Below are positions 24,811-33,209 of a stretch of DNA of 64,000 nucleotides, in pieces (positions within the stretch are counted from its first letter, which is position 1; each line of letters begins with the position of its first letter). Both the position numbers and the translations under genes were made by a program. The stretch covers positions 1-64,000 of the forward strand of contig CALXHT010000003.1 of assembly GCA_944388215.1 (NCBI GenBank). The letters run 5' to 3'. The stretch is from an uncultured Gemmiger sp. GTDB taxonomy: Bacteria > Bacillota > Clostridia > Oscillospirales > Ruminococcaceae. The notes beneath the pieces are model-generated. The model made no database searches, was not told the DNA's origin, and worked only from the letters and a program-made list of their open reading frames with translations.

Positions 24811-27363
24811 ATGAATCAACAAATAGAAAATCCGTTTCCCATAATTCCACAGCCGTTGTTGAACAGCCAGATGGAATTTGGCAAGATTCTGTCGAAGTAT
24901 CAAAAGCACCTGAAAGAGAACGCTGCAGAATATCGGATGCGCCATTTTGAAGCTACTGCCTTGCCGGAGTCCGACAAGGCACCGCATGTCTCTTTGCCCC
25001 GCAACCTACCGGCAGGTTCCTTTCCACTTCCCTGCCTGGTCGGAGAGTCCGCCAACAAAATTGCCAAATACACCGAGCGGATTTTCTGGGCCGAAGGCGG
25101 TGATCCCGTATTGTCTTCCTGTATGGATCCGCACGACATCCCTTGGCATTCGCCTCAGCAGAATCTTCTCGAGGCCATCCACTTTTGCCCTATTGCCATC
25201 TTCCGCCCGGCGGATAAACCGTTCGGGTATACTACCAAACTCTGGATATACCTTTATCAGGTCTTTCGTAGCGTCGAAGCACCCGCAGATGATCCTGACG
25301 CTTTTCCTAAAATGAAGATCAAGCCTCTCTGCATCTATTATGTTTCCTCTCTACAGTCGCAGGACCTAAAAAAGGCCATAGAATATTTCCACTCCCAAAA
25401 CCTCACCATCGCGCATTTTCGCGCGCTCCTGATACGCCAAGCCTATCTTTTGTATGGAGTAGTCCCCTCCTTTTTACTCCTGCGGAAACCTCTGAAGATT
25501 GCTTCCCCCCTCGATTTTTTGTTTGACAATGAAATCACCATTTTCCTCCACCCTTCGGTGGCCAACTGGTGGACCTGTGCCCTTCATCAGCAGGTAGAAT
25601 TTCTTGCTTCTGAGAAGGGCAAGCAGCAATCTTTTCCCGGCCAAGTGTCCTCTGACAGTGACATGAACACAGATTATTTCTTGGAAATCTGGGAAACAAA
25701 TGTCAAAAAATTGTATTGGAAAAGCAGCGCACGAGTAGAAACCTTCCGCACACGTCTGTTCCTTCCCTACAATCCAAAGTATCCTCTGAATGTTCCCTCT
25801 GACTTTCAACACAGCAATCAGTTACTGGGCTTCACCAATCACAGCCTTTTAGATTCAAAATATTATTCTATTGCGTTGTGGACTCAAGCCGGCTTTACTG
25901 ACCCCATTCTGCAGCCGGTTGAACTCCTTCTGCGTCCTTTCTACCAAAGACAACTTCACCATGGATTTCTCAAAGAGGACCTTTACAAAGCTTGCCACAG
26001 CTGGTTGTCCTACGCCGCAGCAAATGCCAGCCGTACTTACTTTCTTTCTGCCTTACTGGCAGCCGCCTACAGCTCCTTTTCCCCGGAAGTGCCCCTGGAC
26101 AAGCTTCCCAGCATTAAACTGTTCGACGCCCTGCAAGATTGTGTTTCCCTGGTGGCCACCGATCCAGAAACTCTCTCACCAGGGTCTGATCACCCTCTGC
26201 TCACCTCTCAGCTGCTGTGGAATGTTTTCCATGTCCCGTCCACGGCTGCGGTGTCCTCAATTTTTGCAAAGCTTCGTAAGGCTCAGCGTCGGCTCTGTAT
26301 TCTGATATTTGACGGGCCTTGCCGCACATTGACACAATTGGAATACACTCACCTCCTGTGTTACGGGAAACCTCTTCTGATCGTAAATGCTGTTTTGCCG
26401 GAAGGTTTCCGAACCATTCCTGTAAAGCTGCGCGATTTGGGGTGCTGGACGGACATCCCTCCTGCCACCACCGCCCCGGCGGATAGTGAAGACTATTTTC
26501 CCTCTTCGGAATCCTTTTACATCCTTTGCATGATTGCTGACCGGGTCATTAACCGCCTTGCATGGGCGCAAGCCAATCGTACAATGTTGCACGCTCACCT
26601 TGCTATGGAGTCGAAATTCCGGAAGCTTTGCGTTTTTTCCGAGAATGTCCGTGTCTCCAGAGATTTTCTGCGTTATTTTCGAAATTCCTTGGAGCGCCAC
26701 AAAAACCCATCCTGCAAAGCCCTGGCCTATATTGATCAGCGCATCGTCTTCAAAAAATTCTGTTCCTGCTGCAGCGTTTCCAGTCTTCGCTCCTATATGC
26801 CGCAGCTCCGGTTTCTTTCCCTTTTAGGTATTTCCGCCATGGTTTTAAAAGACAAAGATCCGGATCATCTTTTTGAAATTACAGTCAACCGGCTCCTTCC
26901 CCAAGATCTGTATACCTCCTTCGAATTTTTCTACCCACTTCTTCCCCTTCGAAAAAATATGGTAAAAGATGCTTTCAATGGTATCTGGGGAAAGTTTCTT
27001 GCCTTTCTCAGCGATTTGAGACAAAAAAAGCCTCCCTACTTTTGCCAAAGTAAGGAGGAATATCTGCGATGCCTGCATAACAGCACCCAACCCTTGGGCT
27101 GGGAGAGTGACGGGCGTTTCTATCTGACCTATGATTTGTATTGGAATGCGTTCCTGGCGGATCACCCTTACCGCAATCTTCTGGCAACAAAGCAGAACCA
27201 ATTTCAGCGCCAGTTCCTTGCCTCCAAGGCCGGGGCCTTGCTGCATCGGGATGATATAAAAAGCGGGCGATGGTATTGCCGGTTTACCGCCACGGAAAAC
27301 GGGAAGCCTGTGCGAATTGGCAAGTTTTTGGTGTTGGATTGCAGCATTCTTCCCCTCAAATAA
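24811..27363 (+). CDS. 850-residue element protein of unknown function
   Basis: I do not recognise a family. The protein is soluble-looking, rich in Phe, Leu and Pro, with no Walker motif, signal peptide or membrane segment. Visible landmarks: a conserved-looking LNSQMEFGKILSKYQKHL near the N-terminus, a central stretch LRKAQRRLCILIFDGPCR followed by LLCYGKPLLIVNAVLPEGFR that reads like an alpha/beta nucleotide- or nucleic-acid-binding fold, a Cys cluster FKKFCSCCSVSS, and a small C-terminal beta domain (RWYCRFTATENGKPVRIGKF). Its place between the integrase and attR, its own promoter and AAGGAG site mark it as an element gene. Regulation, replication or defence roles are all possible. Confidence 0.75.
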   Translation: MNQQIENPFPIIPQPLLNSQMEFGKILSKYQKHLKENAAEYRMRHFEATALPESDKAPHVSLPRNLPAGSFPLPCLVGESANKIAKYTERIFWAEGGDPVLSSCMDPHDIPWHSPQQNLLEAIHFCPIAIFRPADKPFGYTTKLWIYLYQVFRSVEAPADDPDAFPKMKIKPLCIYYVSSLQSQDLKKAIEYFHSQNLTIAHFRALLIRQAYLLYGVVPSFLLLRKPLKIASPLDFLFDNEITIFLHPSVANWWTCALHQQVEFLASEKGKQQSFPGQVSSDSDMNTDYFLEIWETNVKKLYWKSSARVETFRTRLFLPYNPKYPLNVPSDFQHSNQLLGFTNHSLLDSKYYSIALWTQAGFTDPILQPVELLLRPFYQRQLHHGFLKEDLYKACHSWLSYAAANASRTYFLSALLAAAYSSFSPEVPLDKLPSIKLFDALQDCVSLVATDPETLSPGSDHPLLTSQLLWNVFHVPSTAAVSSIFAKLRKAQRRLCILIFDGPCRTLTQLEYTHLLCYGKPLLIVNAVLPEGFRTIPVKLRDLGCWTDIPPATTAPADSEDYFPSSESFYILCMIADRVINRLAWAQANRTMLHAHLAMESKFRKLCVFSENVRVSRDFLRYFRNSLERHKNPSCKALAYIDQRIVFKKFCSCCSVSSLRSYMPQLRFLSLLGISAMVLKDKDPDHLFEITVNRLLPQDLYTSFEFFYPLLPLRKNMVKDAFNGIWGKFLAFLSDLRQKKPPYFCQSKEEYLRCLHNSTQPLGWESDGRFYLTYDLYWNAFLADHPYRNLLATKQNQFQRQFLASKAGALLHRDDIKSGRWYCRFTATENGKPVRIGKFLVLDCSILPLK

Positions 27364-27385
27364 ACCTCTCCTGAAACTGTTCAGG
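27364..27385 (+). terminator. weak hairpin after the 850-residue protein gene
   Basis: CCTGAA (27370-27375) pairs with TTCAGG (27380-27385) across ACTG, but no T-run follows. A weak terminator at most; the remaining 200 bases to attR show nothing else. Confidence 0.3.
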
Positions 27386-27544
27386 TTCCCAAAGGAATTT
27401 TCCAGATTGGCTCCCCAGCACCAGTGAATCGATTGACAGACATCGCCCACTCTGAGGCGGTGTTTGCCTGATTTGCCCCAACTCATAATTCGAAGGCCCA
27501 CCAGCTCTCACCGGGAGACCAGTCGCGCTTTCATTTTTAACATA

Positions 27545-28879
27545 CTATCGTAAAAATCTATATGGTTCAAAACTTTGTACCAGCCCCATCCGGTCGGCGG
27601 TATAATATTCACTGCGCTTGATTTCTCCCGGCAGGTCGATGCCAGTAGCTTCCCGCAGACCGAAGGCCTCGAAATAATCACAGAAGTTTTCCTTGCCCAG
27701 GCGGGCACCGATCTGGATAAAACAGGGGTTGCAGCTGGCTGCCAGTCCCTGGGCAAAGGTCTCCACACCGTGGATATGCCCGTTGGCACAGCGGAACCAG
27801 GTGCCCGCCACATTGATCTTGCCGGCGCAGACAAAGGTGTCCTCCGGCGTGCACACACCGGTATCCAAAGCGGCCGCTGCGGTGATGAGCTTGAAGACGC
27901 TGCCCGGCTCATACAGGTCGCTGATGGCTTTGTTACGCCACTGGGCCTGCTGCGCTTCCTGCAGGGCCGCACTGCGCGCTTCCCCGGTCAATGCGTCCAC
28001 TTCCGCACGCACTTCCTCGTTGATGATCTGCCGTGGGGTGTTGGGATCGTAGTCCGGCTGGCTGGTCATGGCCAGGATCGCCCCCGTCTGCACATCCATC
28101 ACGATGCCCACGCCCCGCTGGGCCACGTTGTGCTCCCGCACAGCCGCATCCATGGCGCTCTCCAGCCAGTGCTGGATGTTGGCGTCAATGGTCAGTGTCA
28201 GGGTATTGCCAGGCACCGCGTCCACCACCGTCTGGTAATGGGTGGGCATGTCGTAGCCCCAGGCGTTTTTCGCCGTCAGAATTTCTCCGTTCTGCCCGGT
28301 GAGTTCCTCATTGTATTCCAGTTCCAGTCCCCACAATCCGGCATTGTCCACATCGGTAAAGCCCAGGATGCCCCCCATGAAATCCCCCTGGGGATAGACC
28401 CGCCTGGTATCCTGCCGGATCTGGATGCCCTCCGCCCCGTTTTCGGTGCACCAGTCGCGCACGGCATCGGCCATCTCCCGGTCCACACGGCGCCGCAGCA
28501 GACAGTCGTTGGAACTGCGCTGGCTGAGCTTTTCCAGCGTCTCGTCATAGTCAATCTCCAGGATCCCGCTCAGCGCCCGGGCCGCCGGCTCCACCAGTGC
28601 GTCGTCCAGTTCCCGGGGCGAAGCCCGGATGGTCCAGCAGGTCTCGCTGGCCGCCAGCAGCGTGCCGTCCGAGGCATAGATCTCCCCCCGGGGCGCCGGC
28701 AGCGTCGCGCCCCGCAGCTGCTGGTCGGCGGCACGGGCCGCATACCCGTCCCGGTCCACCACCTGCAGAAGAAACAACCGTACCAGCAACCCGCCAAAAC
28801 AGACCACTGCCAGGATGCCCGCCAGAATACGGGCCCGCCAACGCATCAGGCGGTTTTGCTGCGGGGTCAGATATCGCAT
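27545..28879 (-). pseudogene. class B penicillin-binding protein, N-terminal part split off by integration
   Basis: The frame encodes 444 residues, of which the last 13 or so come from element DNA and end at a stop at 27545. Domains: short cytoplasmic N-terminus, one membrane segment at about 17-38, dimerisation region with APRGEIYASDG, and the start of the transpeptidase domain with the active Ser in EPGSVFKLITAAAALDTG and the Ser-x-Asn motif as AASCNPCF. The KSG-Thr motif is missing; it lies at 6151-6676. The family is FtsI/SpoVD/PBP2. The split lies between the second and third active-site motifs, so this fragment should be inactive unless the element excises. Confidence 0.9.
27560..27605. 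other. attR of the integrated element
   Basis: Right junction. Element DNA ends with TTTGTACCAGCC, the proposed CC crossover is 27586-27587, and PBP coding sequence continues as ATCCGGTCGGCGG. Its element arm mirrors the arm at attL (GTACCAGCC against GCACCGGCC). Confidence 0.8.
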
Positions 28880-28990
28880 ACCAGGTCCCTCCTCCCGGCG
28901 TAAAAAGGAAGATTTCGTCGCTGTTTCAGCCTATGCCTTTCCTTCCGTCAAAATGCCGAAATTAGCCTGGCAAATTCTCTCTATCGCCGA

Positions 28991-29019
28991 TTGACGCCGG
29001 CACTTTTATACGGTATACT
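28991..29019 (+). promoter_or_regulatory. promoter of the alcohol dehydrogenase gene
   Basis: TTGACG (28991-28996), 17-base spacer, TATACT (29014-29019), about 50 bases before the ATG. The transcription start would lie just before the Rex-like operator. Confidence 0.8.
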
Positions 29020-29031
29020 GTAGATAATCAC

Positions 29032-29051
29032 ATTGATAATTTATTATCAAT
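29032..29051 (+). promoter_or_regulatory. Rex-type redox operator
   Basis: ATTGATAAT-TT-ATTATCAAT is a perfect 9-bp inverted repeat. It matches the Rex consensus TTGTTAA-N4-TTAACAA at all but one position in each half. It lies just downstream of the promoter, where repressor binding would block transcription when NADH is low. Rex control of alcohol dehydrogenases is established in Firmicutes. Confidence 0.65.
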
Positions 29052-29070
29052 CCGTTAGGAGGTCATTCCC

Positions 29071-30288
29071 ATGGCAAGATTTACTTTACCCCGCGACCTG
29101 TATCACGGTTCCAACGCGCTGGAAGCCCTCAAAACGCTGCCCGGCAAACGCGCCATGATCTGTGTCGGCGGCGGTTCCATGAAACGTTTCGGATTCCTGG
29201 ATCGTGCCGAAGCCTATCTGAAGGAAGCCGGCATGGAAGTTGCCCTGTTTGAAGGAATCGAGCCCGACCCGTCGGTGGAGACCGTCATGAAGGGCGCTGC
29301 TGCCATGCAGGAATTCCAGCCTGACTGGATTGTGGCCATCGGCGGCGGCTCTCCCATTGACGCAGCCAAGGCCATGTGGATCAAATACGAATACCCTGAC
29401 ATCACCTTCGAGGAAATGTGCAAGGTGTTCGGCATCCCGCCGCTGCGCCGCAAAGCACGGTTCTGCGCCATTTCCTCCACCTCCGGCACCGCCACCGAGG
29501 TGACGGCCTTCTCCATCATCACCGACTACGCCAAGGGCATCAAATATCCCATCGCGGACTTTGAGATCACCCCCGACGTGGCCATCGTTGACCCCGAGCT
29601 GGCCCACACCATGCCCAAAAAGCTGGTGGCCCACACCGGTATGGACGCCATGACCCACGCCATCGAGGCCTATGTCTCCACCGCAAACTGCGACTTCACC
29701 GACCCGCTGGCCCTGCATGCCATCGAGATGATCCAGGCGGACCTGGTGGGCAGCTACAACGGCGACATGGACAAGCGCGACGCCATGCACAACGCCCAGT
29801 GCCTGGCCGGCATGGCCTTCTCCAACGCGCTGCTGGGCATTGTCCACAGCATGGCGCACAAGACCGGCGCCGCCTTTGCCGACTACGGTGCCCACATCAT
29901 CCACGGTGCCGCCAATGCCATGTACCTGCCCAAGGTCATTGCCTTCAATGCCAAGGACCCCACCGCCAAGAAGCGCTACGGCGTCATCGCCGACAAGATG
30001 CAGCTGGGCGGCGGCAGCGACGACGAAAAGGTCGCCCTGCTGATTCAGTATCTGCGCGGCATGAACGACGACCTGAACATCCCGCACTGCATCGGCCAGT
30101 ACGGCGCCGACTCCTACCCCTGCGAGCAAGGCTTTGTGCCCGAGGAAGTGTTCCTGCAGCGTCTGCCCGAGATCGCCAAGAACGCCATCGGCGACGCCTG
30201 CACCGGCTCCAACCCGCGCCAGCCCTCCCAGGAGGAGATGGAAAAGCTGCTGAAATGCTGCTACTATGATACCGAGGTAGACTTCTGA
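29071..30288 (+). CDS. iron-dependent alcohol dehydrogenase
   Basis: 405 residues, the usual size for group III (iron-containing) alcohol dehydrogenases. The cofactor-binding GGGSPIDAAKAMW, the substrate-side SSTSGTATEVTAFSII and the metal-binding motif with His in GMDAMTHAIEAYVS, SMAHKTGAAF and DYGAHIIHGAANAM are all present. It reduces aldehydes (acetaldehyde or butyraldehyde) to alcohols with NAD(P)H, regenerating cofactor in fermentation. It stands alone between its own promoter/Rex-type operator and a strong terminator; the AGGAGG site is strong. NADH or NADPH preference cannot be read with confidence. Confidence 0.9.
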   Translation: MARFTLPRDLYHGSNALEALKTLPGKRAMICVGGGSMKRFGFLDRAEAYLKEAGMEVALFEGIEPDPSVETVMKGAAAMQEFQPDWIVAIGGGSPIDAAKAMWIKYEYPDITFEEMCKVFGIPPLRRKARFCAISSTSGTATEVTAFSIITDYAKGIKYPIADFEITPDVAIVDPELAHTMPKKLVAHTGMDAMTHAIEAYVSTANCDFTDPLALHAIEMIQADLVGSYNGDMDKRDAMHNAQCLAGMAFSNALLGIVHSMAHKTGAAFADYGAHIIHGAANAMYLPKVIAFNAKDPTAKKRYGVIADKMQLGGGSDDEKVALLIQYLRGMNDDLNIPHCIGQYGADSYPCEQGFVPEEVFLQRLPEIAKNAIGDACTGSNPRQPSQEEMEKLLKCCYYDTEVDF

Positions 30289-30326
30289 TCCATATTTCCC
30301 GACGGCGGCTCCCTCCCGCCGCTCGG

Positions 30327-30365
30327 AAAAACACGCTCTCTGTCTGGCAGAGAGCGTGTTTTTTT
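30327..30365 (+). terminator. terminator of the alcohol dehydrogenase gene
   Basis: AACACGCTCTCTG and CAGAGAGCGTGTT form a perfect 13-bp stem with a short loop, followed by a T-run; A residues on the other side make it usable in both directions. Confidence 0.9.
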
Positions 30366-30391
30366 ATGCCCGGACATCCAGGGGTCGTTTC

Positions 30392-30444
30392 TTGACAGAA
30401 TTGGTCTATCGTGGTAGACTTTCAGTATATGTCAGGTCTATCGC
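30392..30444 (+). promoter_or_regulatory. promoter with dyad and direct repeats, M23 operon
   Basis: TTGACA (30392-30397), 17-base spacer and TAGACT (30415-30420). A GTCTA-N6-TAGAC dyad spans the -10, and GGTCTATCG occurs twice, in the spacer and again downstream. This looks like a repressor operator pair of unknown owner; BlaI/CopY-type control is one possibility. Confidence 0.5.
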
Positions 30445-30474
30445 AATAAACCATGTTGTCAAGAGGATGCCGTC

Positions 30475-31698
30475 ATGCCCTGTTTCCGTCTTTCCTGTGC
30501 CGCCTTTGCCCTGTTGTTCGCCCTCTTTCTGCCGGCGGCACTGCCCGCTGCAGCCCAGGACCGCGAGCAGGCCCTTTCCGACCAAAAGGCGCAGGCCCAG
30601 CAGGAATACGAAGACGCCCAGAAGCAGCTGGACGACATTCAGACCCAGCAGCAGGAAACGGAATCCCAGATCGGGCAGCTGGAGGGGCAGGCTGCCACTG
30701 TGGCCGCCCAGCTGCAGCAAATCTACGCCTCGCTGCAGGACGCCGAGCGGGAGCTGCTGGCCTGTCAGGCGGCGTCTGAACAGGCCGCCCAGGCACTGGA
30801 TGCAAAACAGGCGGAATATGATGCCTGCTTCGTCCGCAGCAAAGACCAGATGCGGGCCATGCAGATGCTGGACGGCGGCGGTGCCATCGGGTTGCTGGCC
30901 CAGGCCAAAAGTCTGTACCAGCTGCTGACCTTTTCCGAGGTTCTGCAGCAGATCGTCTCGAAAAACAGCCAGATACTCACAGACCTGCGCGTGCAGGCCC
31001 AGGCGCTGGAGGAGGCCCGCCGGCAGGCGGAGGCCGCCGCCCAGCAGGCAGAGGCCGCCCGGGCTGCCCTGAACGAACAGCAGAACCAGCTGGACGGCAT
31101 GCAGGATGCGCTGGAGGAGGCGCTCCAGCAGGCCAATGAGACCTGGAGCGCCCAGGAATCGGCGGAGCAGGCGCAGGCTGTGGCCACCGAGGCCGCCCGG
31201 AAGGCCTACGAGGAGGCCACTGCGGCGCTGGATGCCTATGTGCGCGCCCAGAGCGACCGCTACACCACCGACGACCTGATCCTGACCAGCCTGGATTTTC
31301 GCTGCCCGCTGGACAGCTACAGCATGATTACCACCCAGTTCGGTGAGGCGGACCCCTGGGGGATCCCCCACCGGGGCACTGACTTTGCCGCCCCCAACGG
31401 CACCCCCATCTATGCCATCGCCGACGGCGTCATCAGCGCCGCCGGGCCGGTGAACAGCTACGGGAACTGTGTGCAGATCAGCCACGGCACCGCCGGGGAC
31501 GGCAGCCGCTACGACAGTCTGTACGCCCACATGAGCCGCATCGCGGTCGGCCAGGGGCAGACGGTGCACAAGGGCGATGTGATCGGTTATGTGGGCAACA
31601 CCGGCAACGTGTTCGGTGCCAACGGCGGGTATCACCTGCATCTGGAATTGCGGGTCAACGGCGGCCGGGTCAATCCGCTGGCCTATGTGCCGCAATGA
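30475..31698 (+). CDS. secreted M23 peptidase with coiled-coil N-terminus
   Basis: 407 residues. A signal peptide (about residues 1-28, ending AAAQD) is followed by two long Gln/Ala/Glu-rich coiled coils to about residue 270. The C-terminal LytM domain has zinc ligands in WGIPHRGTDFAAPNG and the HLHLEL motif. The layout matches EnvC-like wall hydrolases or their activators; with all ligands present it should be an active endopeptidase. Its partner may be an FtsEX-type complex, which is not in this window. The next M23 gene follows in the same operon after about 26 bases. Confidence 0.85.
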   Translation: MPCFRLSCAAFALLFALFLPAALPAAAQDREQALSDQKAQAQQEYEDAQKQLDDIQTQQQETESQIGQLEGQAATVAAQLQQIYASLQDAERELLACQAASEQAAQALDAKQAEYDACFVRSKDQMRAMQMLDGGGAIGLLAQAKSLYQLLTFSEVLQQIVSKNSQILTDLRVQAQALEEARRQAEAAAQQAEAARAALNEQQNQLDGMQDALEEALQQANETWSAQESAEQAQAVATEAARKAYEEATAALDAYVRAQSDRYTTDDLILTSLDFRCPLDSYSMITTQFGEADPWGIPHRGTDFAAPNGTPIYAIADGVISAAGPVNSYGNCVQISHGTAGDGSRYDSLYAHMSRIAVGQGQTVHKGDVIGYVGNTGNVFGANGGYHLHLELRVNGGRVNPLAYVPQ

Positions 31699-31724
31699 TG
31701 CCCGGCAAGGGAGGTGAATTTGGG

Positions 31725-33170
31725 ATGCCGCTGTTTCGCATCTTGCAGAATCCCTTCGGCGACTTTCTGTATGCCATCGGATTTCTGGTGGAATACACGC
31801 TGGTCCGGCTGGTCCGCGGACTTCGCATCCTCGGGCGCTGGCTGCGCCGGGTGCTGGGCAATCTTCTGCTGCTGGCCCTGCGTCCGCCCATCCGGGCCCT
31901 GCTGGATCTGCGGGACGCGCTGCACGCGCCGGGGCGGTTTTTCCTCAGCTATCTTATGCCCGTGGCGGCGGCCGCGGGGCTGGTGGTTCTGGTCCGGGGC
32001 GGACTTTCCCTCTCCTTCGTGCTGCGGGTGACCGTTCAGGGCCAGACCGTGGGCTATGTGGCCAGCGAGGAGGCCTTCGACAACGCCCGTGCCGACGTGC
32101 TGGCCCGCGTGAACTCGGCACGGCAGCTGCTGGCCTCCGACAACCGGACCCTGACCTGGGATTTGGACCCTACCTACACGCTCACCTTCGGGCGTGCCAC
32201 CATGACCGAGAGCGAGGTGGCCAACGAGATCCTGCGCATCAGCGGCAGTGAGATCTGCGAAGCCACCGCCGTCTACCTGGACGGCACTCTGCGCTTTGTA
32301 ACCATCGAGGGTGACCATCTGCGCCGGTATCTGAACAGCGTCAAAGCCCCCTGGGAGGACCCCACCGACCAGAACGCCCGGGTCAGTTTTGCCCATGATC
32401 TGCGTCTGGTGGACGGCATTTACCTGACCGACTCGGTGATTTCCTACGCCGATGTGCTGGCCGCCCTGCAGGCCAACGACGGGGAGGACCTGCAGGTCAA
32501 GGTCAGCGAGCGGGTCACCGAGACCCGGGAGATCGCCTATGACACCGAAACCCAGGAGGACAGCGAGCTGGATTTCGGCAAGAGCGAGACGGTGCAGCAG
32601 GGCGTTGCCGGCAGCGAGGCCGTCACCCGGGAGCTGACCTACCTCAACGGGGCGCTCATTGACGACCAGGTGGTGGATGTGCAGGTGCTGCAATCCCCCA
32701 CCCCCGAGATCATCCGCCGGGGCACCCGGCTGAAAAACGGCATGACCGGCAAGCTGGGCACCGGCACCTTTATCTGGCCGGTGCCGGGATACCGGGCCAT
32801 CTCCCGCTGGGCCAACCTGGACCCCACCTCGCCCGGTTTCCACCGTGCCGTGGACATTGCGGCCCCCTACGGCACACCGATCTACGCCTGCGACAGCGGC
32901 ACCGTGGTGGAGGTCGTGAATATGCACCCCAGCTGGGGCAACTATGTAAAGATAGACCACGGCAACGGCTACAAAACGCTGTACGCCCATATGTCCAGCT
33001 TTGCCGTACAGTTGGGCGATACCGTCACCCAAGGGCAGGTCATTGGCTATGTAGGTAATACCGGCAACTCTTACGGTAACCATTGCCATCTTGAGATGAG
33101 TTACAACGACGTACTGTTCAACCCTTACGAGGTTTTCCCCAATATGCCTACCAGAAATCCGGACTTCTGA
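31725..33170 (+). CDS. M23 peptidase with G5 domain
   Basis: About 481 residues. The N-terminus is long, basic and amphipathic (about 75 residues) before a membrane segment at about 80-105. Then comes a domain with repeated acidic strands, a G5 domain at about 255-335 (VSERVTETREIAYDTETQED to TPEIIRRG) and a C-terminal LytM domain with GFHRAVDIAAPYG and HCHLEMS zinc ligands. G5 domains bind wall glycans. I chose the ATG at 31725 because of the GGGAGGTG site; the frame opens earlier at 31695. It follows another M23 gene, so the pair probably remodels peptidoglycan. Confidence 0.85.
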   Translation: MPLFRILQNPFGDFLYAIGFLVEYTLVRLVRGLRILGRWLRRVLGNLLLLALRPPIRALLDLRDALHAPGRFFLSYLMPVAAAAGLVVLVRGGLSLSFVLRVTVQGQTVGYVASEEAFDNARADVLARVNSARQLLASDNRTLTWDLDPTYTLTFGRATMTESEVANEILRISGSEICEATAVYLDGTLRFVTIEGDHLRRYLNSVKAPWEDPTDQNARVSFAHDLRLVDGIYLTDSVISYADVLAALQANDGEDLQVKVSERVTETREIAYDTETQEDSELDFGKSETVQQGVAGSEAVTRELTYLNGALIDDQVVDVQVLQSPTPEIIRRGTRLKNGMTGKLGTGTFIWPVPGYRAISRWANLDPTSPGFHRAVDIAAPYGTPIYACDSGTVVEVVNMHPSWGNYVKIDHGNGYKTLYAHMSSFAVQLGDTVTQGQVIGYVGNTGNSYGNHCHLEMSYNDVLFNPYEVFPNMPTRNPDF

Positions 33171-33175
33171 AAACG

Positions 33176-33206
33176 AAAGCCCTCTGCCATACGGCAGAGG
33201 GCTTTT
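33176..33206. terminator. bidirectional terminator between M23 operon and sugar transferase
   Basis: GCCCTCTGCC and GGCAGAGGGC form a perfect 10-bp stem, with A's on one side and TTTT on the other. It serves the convergent M23 and sugar transferase genes. Confidence 0.85.
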
Positions 33207-33209
33207 CTG

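Larger units (their letters stand above)
6675..27585. mobile_element. 20.9-kb serine-integrase element inside a PBP gene
   Basis: The element splits a class B PBP gene. Removing 20,911 bp between the two CC copies restores an open frame. Rebuilt attB reads ACCGGAC-CC-ATCCGGT, a near-perfect palindrome. Rebuilt attP has arms GTACCAGCC and GGCCGGTGC around CC, with about 16 of 25 positions symmetric when extended. These are hallmarks of large serine integrases, and one lies inside at 22824-24380. Cargo is a glycan cluster (6751-17521) and an accessory block with excisionase-like HTH, amidoligase, amidotransferase, small recombinase and a replication-like gene. No relaxase, coupling protein or VirB4-like gene was seen, so it is probably mobilisable or defective rather than self-conjugating. 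Confidence 0.85.

Noticed and set aside
6151..28879. The two PBP parts as two independent genes
   Set aside because: Neither has all active-site motifs, the C-terminal part lacks a start, and they join exactly in frame at palindromic att sites.
29086..30129. 347-codon open frame antisense to the alcohol dehydrogenase
   Set aside because: Low-complexity Gly/Val/His translation produced by the opposite-strand codon pattern; the plus-strand enzyme is complete.
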